From NCBI GenBank assembly GCA_958295775.1, contig CATQHC010000002.1, positions 717,663 to 781,662 on the forward strand: DNA of 64,000 bases. The letters are read 5' to 3'. This DNA is from Chloroflexota bacterium (GTDB taxonomy: Bacteria > Chloroflexota > UBA11872 > VXOZ01). The notes beneath the pieces were generated by a model. That model made no database searches, was not told the DNA's origin, and was given only the letters and a program-made list of their open reading frames with translations. Both the position numbers and the translations under genes were made by a program. Below are positions 46,314 through 55,649 of the stretch, piece by piece; position 1 is the stretch's first letter; every line of letters starts with the position of its first letter.

Positions 46314-47735
46314 CTAGATCCCAAGCTCTTTGCGCCAGTCCTCAGCGATTATGTTCATCTGATCTTCGGCCGTGGCGAGCGCTTCCTGAATGCCCACCTC
46401 GCCGTTCCAGATTGAGCCAACCCATCCACCAGTGAGAACTTCTATGCGCATCTGGTCGGAGCCAGGCACACCAAAGCCAAGGGTTGAGGTGCGATGCTGC
46501 ATGTTCTCCGACATGTGGAGAACAAACGGATCGTTCTCATGAAATTCTTCCGACAGCGTCGCCGACTTACGCACCGGCACACGGTCGAAGGTCTTGGTGA
46601 ATGCCAGGGTGTTCTCTGGCCGCGCCAGGTACTCCAGCCACGCAAAGGACTCTTCCGCGACTTCCGTCCATCCGGAAACCATGTGGATCCAGGCGCCGCC
46701 AAGGCTCACCTGACGCGCAGGATTGGCGGGCAAGGGGAATCCGGTATATCCAAACTCGAAGTCCGGGTCAATCGGACGTATCTGTTGCTTGCGTTCAGCA
46801 TACGTCATGTAGATGCTGGCGCACTTCGCGTTGATGAGCGCTGCTCCCCGGTCTCCGCCGGAAGGCCGCGCTGATTCTTGGAACTCTTTGACGGCGGCGA
46901 ATCCATCCTGCAAGTCCCACAACCGCTTGACGAAGGTAAAGGCCTCAATACCCTCAGGCGTATTAAAGGTCATCTTAGTGCGGTCGTCGTTTGTTCGGCT
47001 GCCGCCAAGCTGCAACAGTGGGAGCATGAACAGCCACGTGCCGTTTGAGCCCCAGTCCGGGGGAAAACCCGCAACCGTGAGCTTGCCCGCGGCGTCCTTC
47101 TGCGTCGTTTTTTGGATGGCTTCCTCAAGCTCGTCCCAAGTCTGCGGCCCAACCGCCGGGTCCAGACCTCCCTTAATGTAGAGATCTATGTTTAGGTAGA
47201 GCACGCGCATGTCCGGGCCGTAGGGCATGCCAAAAAGGCGTCCGTCCCGCCACACGACAGGCTCCAACAGGCCTTCCCACACGTCGTCCATATCCAAGCC
47301 CGTAGCCTTGGCATAGTCATTCAGGTGCAATACCGTGCCCTGCAAGCCCCGGTCGATTGGCGTACCTTCGCCGCCGGTCACCACATCGTAGGGAATGTTT
47401 CCGGCAGCGGCGGCGGCAAAGGCTTCGTTGCGATTACCCGTGTACGGTTCCACGAGCAGGTTTATATTGGGAAATTCTTCGCCGAAGGCCTCAACGAGGC
47501 CATTTGACACGTGGCCTTCTTCATGAAATCTGAAGGCGGGATTGGGCACGAAGACTACGTCCACGGGCTCAGCCGCTTGCGGCGCCGCTTCAGCCTTCTG
47601 CTCCGCGGGCTCTTCAGCGGCCATCTCGGGTTGTACCGTAGCCGTGCCGCAGGCCGCCAACGCGGCTCCAAGCGGGATACTGCTCATTCCAATCAACAGT
47701 TGTCGCCGGCTCAGACTAGCTCTGCTGCTTGCCAT
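46314..47735 (-). CDS. ABC transporter solute-binding protein, family 1, Tat lipoprotein
   Basis: 473 residues. The leader has RR at 10-11 (SLSRRQLLIGMSS) and a lipobox ending LAAC with Cys29, then an acidic linker (AAEEPAEQKAEAA). The mature part shows the extracellular-binding-protein pattern: YDVVTGGEGTPIDRGLQGTV, LFGMPYGPDMRVLYLNIDLY, GPQTWDELEEAIQKTT, and AEESFAWLEYLARPENTLAF. It differs strongly from the one at 16298-17728. No permease or ATPase gene is linked. It should deliver a sugar or similar solute to a transporter encoded elsewhere. Confidence 0.88.
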   Translation of the reverse strand: MASSRASLSRRQLLIGMSSIPLGAALAACGTATVQPEMAAEEPAEQKAEAAPQAAEPVDVVFVPNPAFRFHEEGHVSNGLVEAFGEEFPNINLLVEPYTGNRNEAFAAAAAGNIPYDVVTGGEGTPIDRGLQGTVLHLNDYAKATGLDMDDVWEGLLEPVVWRDGRLFGMPYGPDMRVLYLNIDLYIKGGLDPAVGPQTWDELEEAIQKTTQKDAAGKLTVAGFPPDWGSNGTWLFMLPLLQLGGSRTNDDRTKMTFNTPEGIEAFTFVKRLWDLQDGFAAVKEFQESARPSGGDRGAALINAKCASIYMTYAERKQQIRPIDPDFEFGYTGFPLPANPARQVSLGGAWIHMVSGWTEVAEESFAWLEYLARPENTLAFTKTFDRVPVRKSATLSEEFHENDPFVLHMSENMQHRTSTLGFGVPGSDQMRIEVLTGGWVGSIWNGEVGIQEALATAEDQMNIIAEDWRKELGI

Positions 47736-47916
47736 GTCTTACTCCTTAGACTCACTAACTCCATCAAATCGACGAACTCTAGATCCCCTTGCCTCCTCTC
47801 TAACGAACACCAGTATGCCTCTCTTGCCAACAGAAAGGTCTCTCCGCAGAAAAGATTACTACCATACAGTGCTCCTGTAAAGCCGATAGAGTTTGTCGCT
47901 GCAGTAACCTCGTTGC

Positions 47917-48747
47917 TTATCGCTTTCGCGCCGAGGAAATCACTGCCGCCATGGGCAATCGAATTCGTCCCGCCTCCGCAAACGCCATCACGCCGTCTCG
48001 AACTGCCCAGCGAATATCAGCGAGCGCTTGCGGCGTCTGGGCTTGCAGCAGCGCGCCGGTACGCACCGCTCCGTGCAAGAACGTCTCAAACAACGCGTCC
48101 TCGTGGGGCAACTCCCACGCGATACGGATTTCCTCCACCGAAGGCGCGATGAATCCGGCATCGGTCAAGGCGCGCGTGCTCTCGGCAGGGTCGCTGAAGC
48201 GAAAGAAAGCCGGGCCATCGGGCAGCGGAATCGCCATATTCCCGTGCTCGGCAATGGCATCGAGAATGATCTTGAAACCCACCCCTACCTGAGGATCGCT
48301 CCACACGGAAAAGGCAACCCGACCGCCGGCAGATAACACGCGGCACGCTTCCGCGAGGGCCACTTCCGGCTGGGCCAAATGCAATAGACCGAAGTTCATG
48401 ACCACCGCAGCGAATTGAGAGTCCGGAAATGGCAGCTCTTCAGCGCTGCCGGTTTGAAACAAGATACCGGGGTACTGGCGCCGCGCTACTGCCACCGCAG
48501 CCTCTGCGAAGTCGATGCCGACTACGTCAGCCCCCCGCTGCGCCGCTGCCGCCGCAACGTACCCGGGTCCCGACGCCACGTCGAGGACACGCTGCCCTGC
48601 CTTCACATTGGCTGCGTCAAGGAGCGGGTCGATGAAACGCGTGGTGAGATTGGCAAAGAAGCGATGATAGTCTGCGGCGACCCTTTCCCACCCCGCTCTT
48701 TCGAATTCATGGAATGCGTTGTCTCTATCTTCATTGGAAGTCGTCAT
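47917..48747 (-). CDS. Class I SAM-dependent methyltransferase
   Basis: 276 residues. SAM-binding motif I is VLDVASGPGYVAAAAAQRG, followed by VVGIDFAEAAVAVARR, GSAEELPFPDSQFAAVVMNFGLLHL (motif II region) and EACRVLSAGGRVAFSVWSDP. This is the UbiE/Coq5-type order with the GlLHL post-motif. The C-terminal part (FIAPSVEEIRIAWELPHEDALFE) is the variable substrate cap. Start at 48747 has AGACTTGC upstream, a weak site. Substrate unknown. Confidence 0.82.
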   Translation of the reverse strand: MTTSNEDRDNAFHEFERAGWERVAADYHRFFANLTTRFIDPLLDAANVKAGQRVLDVASGPGYVAAAAAQRGADVVGIDFAEAAVAVARRQYPGILFQTGSAEELPFPDSQFAAVVMNFGLLHLAQPEVALAEACRVLSAGGRVAFSVWSDPQVGVGFKIILDAIAEHGNMAIPLPDGPAFFRFSDPAESTRALTDAGFIAPSVEEIRIAWELPHEDALFETFLHGAVRTGALLQAQTPQALADIRWAVRDGVMAFAEAGRIRLPMAAVISSARKR

Positions 48748-49138
48748 GCAAGTCTCCCCAAGAGTGGCTACGTTCTCGCCCTATTGTACTGGGAGAGCCG
48801 GTGTGCGGCTCGCGGGGAGACCTAAGATCGGACAGGTTAATTTTCCCTCCAGGCCGCCTGCACTATTCGGGCAACCAAATCCGGGGCTTGCAGCTCTTGA
48901 AAGTGATGATTTCCGCGCCATACAGGCCCTGAATTCCAGATGGGTAGTGCCGCGGGATCCGCCGCCGGTGCGACCGGCTGCGTGCGTGTACGGCCCACCA
49001 CTAAGAATGCTATAGTATGGGATGGCCTCTCTTGGTTAGGGACACAGGCAGAATAATCGCCAGAATCGCCATGATATTTTGCCCAGGAGTCCCCATGGTC
49101 GTCTAGTAGATTCATGTACAACAGGCAAGGAACGTCGC

Positions 49139-50047
49139 ATGTGCGGCATTATCGGTTTTCTCGATAAGACGAGTGACACGGCCCCGGTTGGAGAGACAGT
49201 GTTGACAATGCTCAATGCTCTCGCGTGTCGGGGTCCCGACTCTGCCGGTGTCGCGCTCTTTACGGGCCCTGGCAACGATCGGACTGTCCTGCGCATCAAG
49301 CTGGGCGAGAAGGGCGTCTTTGCCGAGCGTCAAGCAAACATCACCAAGCGCGTCCAGACTCTTGGGAGAGTCCTTGCTGCAGAAACAAGCGAAGAATACC
49401 TGCGTCTTGAAGTCGACTATCAGGGCGACCCGCAACAACTCAGCGCCCTCATCGAGTCAGAGGCAGACAACGTTGAAGTGGTAAGCATGGGCAATGCCCT
49501 GGAAATCGTCAAGCAGGTAGGTTCTCCGGAAAACCTCGAGCAGAGCCACGGGGTCTCCCGCATCACCGGCACCCATGGCATCGGTCATACGCGCCTCTCG
49601 ACAGAATCCAAGGTGGACCTGAGCCATTCGCAGCCATTCTGGGCACACGGCAGGCCGGACCTTGCCGTTGTGCACAACGGGCACATTACGAATTATCACA
49701 ATCTCCGCCGCCGTTACGAGCAGCACGGGGTCAGGTTTTATACTGACAATGACTCTGAGGTGATAGGCGTCTATCTTGCAGACCGGCTTTCTCAAGGCAT
49801 GACCCTGACAGAAGCACTCACCGCTTCCTTGTACGACTTGGACGGCTCCTTTAGCTACTTGGCAGCTACTCAGAATGAGTTGGGCTTTGCCAAAGACCGT
49901 TTTGCCCTCAAGCCGCTCCTCTTCACCGAGACTGACTCCGAGGTGGTTGTTGCAACGGAGGAGATTGCCATTGAGAATGCGTTTCCGGGAATTGGCGGTG
50001 TGCGTGAGGCACAAGCGAAGGAAGTGCAGGTATGGCAACTGAACTAG
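49139..50047 (+). CDS. mgsA: N-methylglutamate synthase subunit A (class II glutamine amidotransferase)
   Basis: 302 residues from ATG 49139 after AAGGAA. The N-terminal nucleophile fold is unmistakable: MCGIIGFLD with Cys2 exposed after Met removal. ACRGPDSAGVAL follows, then GIGHTRLSTESKVDLSHSQPF, VVHNGHITNY and FYTDNDSEVIGVYL. A stretch between residues 70 and 135 is extra relative to glutamine-PRPP transferase. In the N-methylglutamate synthase complex this subunit is the glutaminase-like domain of glutamate synthase split off as its own protein, handling gamma-glutamylmethylamide or glutamine. The next gene overlaps it by 16 bases. The alternative, a stand-alone amidotransferase, is unlikely given the neighbours. 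Confidence 0.8.
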   Translation: MCGIIGFLDKTSDTAPVGETVLTMLNALACRGPDSAGVALFTGPGNDRTVLRIKLGEKGVFAERQANITKRVQTLGRVLAAETSEEYLRLEVDYQGDPQQLSALIESEADNVEVVSMGNALEIVKQVGSPENLEQSHGVSRITGTHGIGHTRLSTESKVDLSHSQPFWAHGRPDLAVVHNGHITNYHNLRRRYEQHGVRFYTDNDSEVIGVYLADRLSQGMTLTEALTASLYDLDGSFSYLAATQNELGFAKDRFALKPLLFTETDSEVVVATEEIAIENAFPGIGGVREAQAKEVQVWQLN

Positions 50048-50745
50048 ATTGCAGCGGCAAGACCATCCGCGAAATCAACACGGCCATAAGGGAACACATC
50101 GCTCGCGGCGAAGACGCAGTCGTCGTTCGCAATCCGGGCGCGCGGCACAATCTCGGCGTAGCCTTGCTGCAACCCTCTACGGTGAAATTTGACGGCAGTG
50201 TGGGCTACTTCTGTGGCGGCTTGATGGACGGCGCCACTGTGGAAGTCAACGGCAGCACCGGCTGGGGTCTCGCGGAATCGATGCTCTCGGGCACGGTAAT
50301 CGTTCGTGGCAGCGCCGGCAACGGCGCGGCAGCCACCATTCGCGGGGGCACGGTGGTCATCCATAGGCACGCAGCGGCGCGGGCCGGCGTGGCAATGAAG
50401 GGCGGCCTTCTGCTCATCGGTGGGAACTGCGGCTACATGGCCGGCTTCATGGGTCAGCGGGGTACGATCGTCGTCTGCGGTGACGTGGGCGAAGCATTTG
50501 CAGATTCTATGTATGAGACCGTCTGCTACGTGGGCGGCGAGGTCGGTGAATTGGGTAACGATGCAGTCATTGAAGAGCTCACCGCTGAAGATCTCGCATT
50601 TCTTGAGGCGACGTTCACGGAGCACCTGCCGGAGCGTTTGGCTGAGTTGAAACCAAGAATTGCCGGCTTCAAGAAAATCGTGTCGGGCCGCCGCTTGTGG
50701 AATTTCGATAAGACCGATTGGGACGTTTGGCAGCAGGTGGTATAG
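50032..50745 (+). CDS. mgsB: N-methylglutamate synthase subunit B (GXGXG domain)
   Basis: 237 residues starting inside the end of mgsA, so translation is coupled. It is a right-handed beta-helix of GXG repeats like the C-terminal domain of glutamate synthase large subunit: VGYFCGGLMDGATVEVNGST, WGLAESMLSGTVIVRGSAGN, IRGGTVVIHRHAAARAG, MKGGLLLIGGNCGYMAGFMG and RGTIVVCGDVGEAFADSMYE. No catalytic centre is expected; in the parent enzyme this domain holds the others together and shapes the ammonia tunnel. A helical tail (LAFLEATFTEHLPERLAELK) follows the helix. Length matches stand-alone MgsB or GlxC. Confidence 0.82.
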   Translation: MATELDCSGKTIREINTAIREHIARGEDAVVVRNPGARHNLGVALLQPSTVKFDGSVGYFCGGLMDGATVEVNGSTGWGLAESMLSGTVIVRGSAGNGAAATIRGGTVVIHRHAAARAGVAMKGGLLLIGGNCGYMAGFMGQRGTIVVCGDVGEAFADSMYETVCYVGGEVGELGNDAVIEELTAEDLAFLEATFTEHLPERLAELKPRIAGFKKIVSGRRLWNFDKTDWDVWQQVV

Positions 50746-51025
50746 CAGAAGTGAGATTCAGGGAGCGCTCGCGAGTTCTCCCCGGGATTGGCCCCGCCGT
50801 TTAGAGTGCCACAAGCAAAGGTTAACCACAGTCCACTCCCATCAATTGACTAAACTTCACAACGGGGCTTTATTGTTCTGCGCTGCAGCGCAGCAATCAA
50901 ATTCCAAACGAAGAGCGCAGACAAGAGAATTGTTTTTTGCTGGAGCGGTGAGGTTGAACCGGACCATATATCTCACCGCTGTCCCAACTGCAGTCAAGTA
51001 AAACTTGTAGGAGGAGCAAGGGAAT
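50746..51025. other. Gap inside the methylamine gene cluster
   Basis: 280 bp between mgsB and mgsC, unusually long for one operon. It contains TTGACT (about 50846-50851) with TTATTG 18 bases on as a weak promoter candidate, then the palindrome at 50878-50893. The mgsC ribosome site GTAGGAGGAGC is at the right edge. Confidence 0.5.
50878..50893. promoter_or_regulatory. 16-bp perfect palindrome upstream of mgsC, possible operator
   Basis: CTGCGCTGCAGCGCAG reads the same on both strands. It lies about 130 bp before mgsC, just after a weak promoter-like pair. It could be an operator for a dimeric regulator or a short attenuator stem. Confidence 0.4.
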
Positions 51026-52375
51026 ATGTCGGACGGCGAGAACGGCCGCCTGCGACCGAGCGGGACGTACACCCCCGAAGTGATTGCCGAAATCCAAGAG
51101 AAGGCCCAACTGGGGCGCTACCTCATGCGCGGATTCGGCACGCTGCGGGAACGGAATTGGGCGACGTTCGACGACCTTACCTTTCTCCCGTGCACCTTGA
51201 CCCGGATTCCGCTGGAGGGCTATCGCGAGCACTGCTCTACGAAAACCGTCATCGGCAGGCGCTATGCGGAGCAGCCGATTGAGTTGGACATTCCCATCAT
51301 GATCACGGGCATGAGTTGGGGTGCGCTCTCCTACAACGCGAAAGTTGCGCTGGCCCAGGGCGCGGCCGCGGTGGGCTCGTCAAACACGACCGGCGACGGC
51401 GGCATGCTGCAGGCCGAACGCGAACACAGCAAAACTCTCGTTTACGAGGTGTTGCCGTCGCGTTACGGTATTAGCATCCACGACGCGCGCGCCGCCGACG
51501 CCATTGAGTTGACCATCGGTCAGGGAGCTAAACCGGGCACCGGCGGTCTGCTGCTCGGCTCCAAGGTCTCAGAGGTCATTGCCGAGCAACGAGATCTCCC
51601 AATTGGCGTCGACCAACGCAGTCCCGCCCGTCATCCGGACTTTCTCGGTCCCGATGACATGATCATCAAGGTCGAAGAACTGCGTGAAGCCACCGACTGG
51701 AAAGTGCCAATCTTCATCAAGATGGGAGCCACACGCGTCTTCGACGATGTACGGCTGGCGGCAAAAGCGGGCGCCGACGCGGTGGTGGTGGACGGCATGG
51801 AGGGCGGCACCGGCGCCTCACCGGAGATGCTGCAAGAACACACGGGTATTCCTACCCTCGCCGCCGTGTGCGAGGCGCGCGCGGCCCTGGAGGACTTGGG
51901 CCTGTATGGCGAGGTGCAACTCATCATCGCCGGCGGCATTCGGCACGGCGTGGATGCGGCGAAAGCACTCGCGCTCGGCGCTGATGCGGTCTACATCGGC
52001 ACCTCGGCCCTGATTGCGCTCAATTGCAACAAATCTCTCTACGTAGAAGATTACGAAGAGTTGGGCACGAAACCGGGCTTCTGCCACCACTGCCACACGG
52101 GACGCTGTCCCGTGGGCATTACGACCCAAGACCCTGATCTTATGAAGCGCCTGCCAATTGACGAGGCCGCCGAACGCGTTTCCAGTTACCTGCGCTCCAT
52201 GGTCTCAGAAATGCAGATGCTGGCCCGCGCCTGCGGCAAGGCCGACGTGCACGACCTCGACCCCGACGATCTCCGCGCCCTGACCAGCGAAGCTTCGATG
52301 ATTTGCGGTATCCCCTTGGTGGGCACCAACCGCATCGTCGGCGGCGGCCCCGGTTGGGAAGATCGGGGTCACTAA
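51026..52375 (+). CDS. mgsC: N-methylglutamate synthase subunit C (FMN-binding glutamate synthase domain)
   Basis: 449 residues from ATG 51026 after GTAGGAGGAGC. It equals the central and FMN domains of glutamate synthase: ITGMSWGALSYNAKVALAQG, TTGDGGMLQAERE, IGQGAKPGTGGLLLGSKV, VVVDGMEGGTGASPEMLQEH, LIIAGGIRHGVDAAKALALG and ADAVYIGTSALIALNC. A cysteine-rich stretch CHHCHTGRCPVGITTQDP gives the conserved 3Fe-4S ligands. It would transfer the methylamino group to 2-oxoglutarate, forming N-methylglutamate. A plain FMN glutamate synthase is the alternative, but the separate A and B subunits and the downstream genes argue for the methylamine pathway. Confidence 0.82.
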   Translation: MSDGENGRLRPSGTYTPEVIAEIQEKAQLGRYLMRGFGTLRERNWATFDDLTFLPCTLTRIPLEGYREHCSTKTVIGRRYAEQPIELDIPIMITGMSWGALSYNAKVALAQGAAAVGSSNTTGDGGMLQAEREHSKTLVYEVLPSRYGISIHDARAADAIELTIGQGAKPGTGGLLLGSKVSEVIAEQRDLPIGVDQRSPARHPDFLGPDDMIIKVEELREATDWKVPIFIKMGATRVFDDVRLAAKAGADAVVVDGMEGGTGASPEMLQEHTGIPTLAAVCEARAALEDLGLYGEVQLIIAGGIRHGVDAAKALALGADAVYIGTSALIALNCNKSLYVEDYEELGTKPGFCHHCHTGRCPVGITTQDPDLMKRLPIDEAAERVSSYLRSMVSEMQMLARACGKADVHDLDPDDLRALTSEASMICGIPLVGTNRIVGGGPGWEDRGH

Positions 52376-52612
52376 GACGCGAGCTTTGCAGAAGGCGTTG
52401 GAAAACGGCGTTGAGCCGCTTGACCTTCGTCCGCACATTTCAAGTGAACGATCGTTTCGCATGCTGTCCGAGTGAACGGGTCTAGCCGCTTGCTTTGCAA
52501 AATCCACCCTCAGGTGATATAAGCGTAGCGAACGATTCGCCCGCAGTTTGTCCGTGCACGGTGTAGAAGGCCATCAAAGCACAGTTGAAGCGTGCTTCTC
52601 AATGGAGTTGGC

Positions 52613-52873
52613 ATGTCGTTTTTGATCCCCTGTCCCAATTGCGGCAAGCGCAGCGTCTACGAGTTTCGCTTTGGCGGTGAGGTGAAATCACGGCCGGAGG
52701 CAGGCGCGAGCGACGGGGCGTGGCTGGGCTACTGCTATGCCACTGCCAATCGCGAGCGGGCTCAGAAGGAGTGGTGGTTTCACACGTATGGTTGCCGCCA
52801 GTGGCTCTATGCAGTGCGCGATACTATGACCAATGAGGTCGCCGAGACAAGCCTCCCCGAGGACACGCCGTGA
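52613..52873 (+). CDS. mgdB: N-methylglutamate dehydrogenase small zinc subunit (sarcosine oxidase delta-like)
   Basis: 86 residues from ATG 52613 after GGAG. The zinc site of SoxD proteins is present: LIPCPNCGKR near the start and WFHTYGCRQWLYAVRDT at the end (three Cys and a His). RERAQKEWW and the middle GYCYATANR are also typical. It binds one zinc and supports assembly of the heterotetramer. Its stop overlaps the GTG start of the alpha-subunit gene, so the two are translationally coupled. Confidence 0.85.
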   Translation: MSFLIPCPNCGKRSVYEFRFGGEVKSRPEAGASDGAWLGYCYATANRERAQKEWWFHTYGCRQWLYAVRDTMTNEVAETSLPEDTP

Positions 52874-55644
52874 GTAGCGATTCCGGCCTCCGTCATTCCC
52901 GCGAAAGCGGGAATCCATCTTCCGCAAACGGTACGACCGACGGGCAATCCGCAGTCACCTTCTATTTCAATGGCAATCCCGTCGATGCCCAGGCCAGCGA
53001 CACGGTGGCCTCCGCGCTCTATCGGACGGGGCGGCGCGTTTTCAGCCGCAGCTTCAAGTATCATCGGCCCCGCGGCCTGCTCTGTGTCGCGGGACGCTGC
53101 CCCAACTGTCTGATGAACGTGGACGGCACGCCCAACGTGCGCGCTTGCACCCAGCCCGTTCAAGACGGTATGCAAGTCACCCACCAGAACGCCAAACCGT
53201 CGCTGGAAACCGACTTTCTCGCCGTCGCCGAACGGTTCTCATGGGCCATGCCGGTGGGATTCTACTACAAGACCTTTACGCATCCGTGGATGTGGCACAT
53301 TGCCGAGCCCTTCATCCGCCGCGCCGCCGGCTTGGGCAAGATTGACCGCGCGCCGGACCCGGCTGCCGACCATCCCTACGAGCACGTATTTCTGTACACC
53401 GCCACGGCTGTTGTCGGCGGCGGACCCCACGGCATGCGGGCCGCTCTCGATGCGGCGGCACAGGGCGGCGGAGTGGTCTTGATTGACGATCAGCCCGAAC
53501 TGGGCGGGCACTTGCGCTACTCGAGCTCCGACACCGAGGCTTCGCGCACAAGTCCGGGCTCAAACAGAGGGTCCAACGGAGAAGAGTCAGAAAACCTCGA
53601 TGACCTCGTTCAGCGCATTCACGAAACTTCCAGCATTACTGTCTTTACAAGCGCCACCTGCTTCGGACTCTACGAGGGCAGTCTCCTGGGCATCATGCAT
53701 CGGAGTCCTGAGTCTCCCGTAGCCCAACGCCTCACGCAACTGCGTACCGAGCGTATCGTCGTTGCCACCGGCGCGCATGAAGTCCCGCTGCTGTTCGAAA
53801 ACAACGACATTCCCGGCGTTATGTTAAGCAGCGGCGTGATGCGCCTCATCGGTCTCCATGGCGTCAGGCCCGGGGAACGGGCCGTAGTCGTGGGCAACGG
53901 AGAGCCCGCGGCGTCCACTGCGAAAGAATTAGAAAATGCCGGTATTACGGTCGCAGGCATTGTTCCGCCCGCTCAGGTCGTCAAAGCCATGGGACGCAAG
54001 CATGTTTCAGGCCTCCAGACCCGTGAGCAACGCTTTGCCTGCGATCTGGTGGTCATGTGCGGCGACTGGGTGCCGGATGCGGGGCTCGTTGCGCAAGCGG
54101 GAGGCAGCGTGGAGTGGGACGCAGAGCGCGCTGTGTTCGCCACCGGCAATCTACCTGACGGAGTCTCAGCAGTTGGCGCGGTTACCGGGGAGTCGCTGCC
54201 CCCGGCCGTTGGGCTCGCGCTCAGCACTGATTCAAACCCAAAGAAGGTAATCGTCTGCCCCTGCGAAGACGTAACCCTGCATGACTTGCGCACGGCCGTC
54301 GACGAGGGTTTCGACCATATCGAAACGCTGAAGCGCTACACCACCACCACGATGGGCCCCTGCCAGGGCAAGATGTGCCAGCAGGCGGCGATCGATATTT
54401 GTGCCCGGCAAACGGGGCGCACGCTGCAGGAGACCGGCAGAACTACCTCACGGCCTCCCACTTCACCGGTGCCGTTGGGGGCGCTTGCCGGGCAGCATCT
54501 GCATCCGACCAAGCGCACGCCCATGCACGCCAAGCACGACGAAATCGGCTGTGTCTGGATGGATATGGGCGAGTGGAAACGACCGCTCTACTACGGCACG
54601 CCGGACAGCAAGAAGGAGTCGGTGGAGCAAGAATACTGGGCGGTGCGGCAGCGTGTGGGCGTCATTGACCTGAGCACCCTCGGCAAGCTCGACGTCAGGG
54701 GACGGGACGCAACGAAACTTCTGGATAAAGTTTACACCAATCGCTTTTCCGATTTGCGCGTGGGCCGCGCGCGCTACGGCGTCATCTGCGACGAGGCCGG
54801 CATCATTCTGGACGACGGCACCGTTTCCCGCATTAGCGAAGACCACTATTTCATCACCACCACCACCGGCAACATCGAATTCGTGCAGGAGTGGCTGGAG
54901 TGGTGGCTCGCCGGTTCCGGCTGGTGTGTGCACATCACCAATGTCACCGGAGGCATGGGCGCAGTTAACGTCGCCGGACCCAAGGCCCGCGCTACGCTTG
55001 CTAAACTCACGAAGCGGGATCTCGGTAACAAACGCTTTGGCTATATGCGTTGCCGTCAGGCGGACGTGGCGGGTGTGCCCTCTCTCATGTTGCGCATCGG
55101 CTTTGTTGGCGAAACCGGCTGGGAACTTCACTTTCCGTCGGAATACGGCGAGCACGTATGGGATGCCATCATGGATGCCGGCAGTGAATTCGACATCAGG
55201 CCCTTTGGCGTTGAAACGCAACGGGTGCTCCGTCTGGAAAAGAAACACGTCATCGTCAGTGTGGACACCGACGCAACCAGCAACCCCATCGAAGCCGACA
55301 TGGCTTGGGTGGCAAAGCTCGACAAGGAAGACTTCATCGGCAAGGCCGCCATCAGCCGCGCCCAAAACCGCGCTCCCCGTGAAAAACTGGTGGGGTTCGT
55401 AATGGATGAAGATGTCTTGCCGCCGGACGGCGCCGTGATCATTGCCGACGACCAACCGGCAGGAAGGGTAACGAGTGTGCGTCATTCACCGGTGAATGAG
55501 AAGGTCATCGGCCTCGCCTGGGTCGCGGCCGAGCTTGCTGAGGCCGGTCAAGCCATAGCGATGAATGCCGACGGCCGCCGTGTGACCGCCCGTATCGTTG
55601 AAGAACCCTTCTATGACCCCGCGCAGAAACGACTGCGCCAATAA
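52870..55644 (+). CDS. mgdC: N-methylglutamate dehydrogenase large subunit (sarcosine oxidase alpha-like)
   Basis: 924 residues from GTG 52870. Residues 27-105 are a ferredoxin-like domain with Cys72-x4-Cys77-x2-Cys80-x12-Cys93, a good plant-type 2Fe-2S set. Next is an FAD/NAD domain (AVVGGGPHGMRAALDAA; VVATGAHEVPLLF; RAVVVGNGEPAAS). A CPC...GPCQGKMC segment at about 460-500 follows. The C-terminal 400 residues are a GcvT-type tetrahydrofolate domain (GRDATKLLDKVYTNRFSDL, VFGVET-like PFGVETQRVLRLEK). It would oxidise N-methylglutamate and pass the methyl carbon to a folate. Residues 8-17 (RHSRESGNPS) are encoded by a dispersed palindromic repeat, an insertion at the extreme N-terminus. Confidence 0.85.
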   Translation: MSSDSGLRHSRESGNPSSANGTTDGQSAVTFYFNGNPVDAQASDTVASALYRTGRRVFSRSFKYHRPRGLLCVAGRCPNCLMNVDGTPNVRACTQPVQDGMQVTHQNAKPSLETDFLAVAERFSWAMPVGFYYKTFTHPWMWHIAEPFIRRAAGLGKIDRAPDPAADHPYEHVFLYTATAVVGGGPHGMRAALDAAAQGGGVVLIDDQPELGGHLRYSSSDTEASRTSPGSNRGSNGEESENLDDLVQRIHETSSITVFTSATCFGLYEGSLLGIMHRSPESPVAQRLTQLRTERIVVATGAHEVPLLFENNDIPGVMLSSGVMRLIGLHGVRPGERAVVVGNGEPAASTAKELENAGITVAGIVPPAQVVKAMGRKHVSGLQTREQRFACDLVVMCGDWVPDAGLVAQAGGSVEWDAERAVFATGNLPDGVSAVGAVTGESLPPAVGLALSTDSNPKKVIVCPCEDVTLHDLRTAVDEGFDHIETLKRYTTTTMGPCQGKMCQQAAIDICARQTGRTLQETGRTTSRPPTSPVPLGALAGQHLHPTKRTPMHAKHDEIGCVWMDMGEWKRPLYYGTPDSKKESVEQEYWAVRQRVGVIDLSTLGKLDVRGRDATKLLDKVYTNRFSDLRVGRARYGVICDEAGIILDDGTVSRISEDHYFITTTTGNIEFVQEWLEWWLAGSGWCVHITNVTGGMGAVNVAGPKARATLAKLTKRDLGNKRFGYMRCRQADVAGVPSLMLRIGFVGETGWELHFPSEYGEHVWDAIMDAGSEFDIRPFGVETQRVLRLEKKHVIVSVDTDATSNPIEADMAWVAKLDKEDFIGKAAISRAQNRAPREKLVGFVMDEDVLPPDGAVIIADDQPAGRVTSVRHSPVNEKVIGLAWVAAELAEAGQAIAMNADGRRVTARIVEEPFYDPAQKRLRQ
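52895..52914. repeat. Palindromic repeat inside the mgdC coding start
   Basis: ATTCCCGC GAAA GCGGGAAT: perfect 8-bp stem with a GAAA tetraloop, flanked by CGTC and CCAT. It belongs to a very widespread intergenic repeat type. Here it is translated. Confidence 0.8.
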
Positions 55645-55649
55645 GAACT

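Noticed and set aside
48837-49121. 94-codon minus-strand frame between the methyltransferase and mgsA
   Set aside because: No recognisable domain, no good start site, overlaps the mgsA leader. The last residues look vaguely like a hydrolase end but not enough to call.
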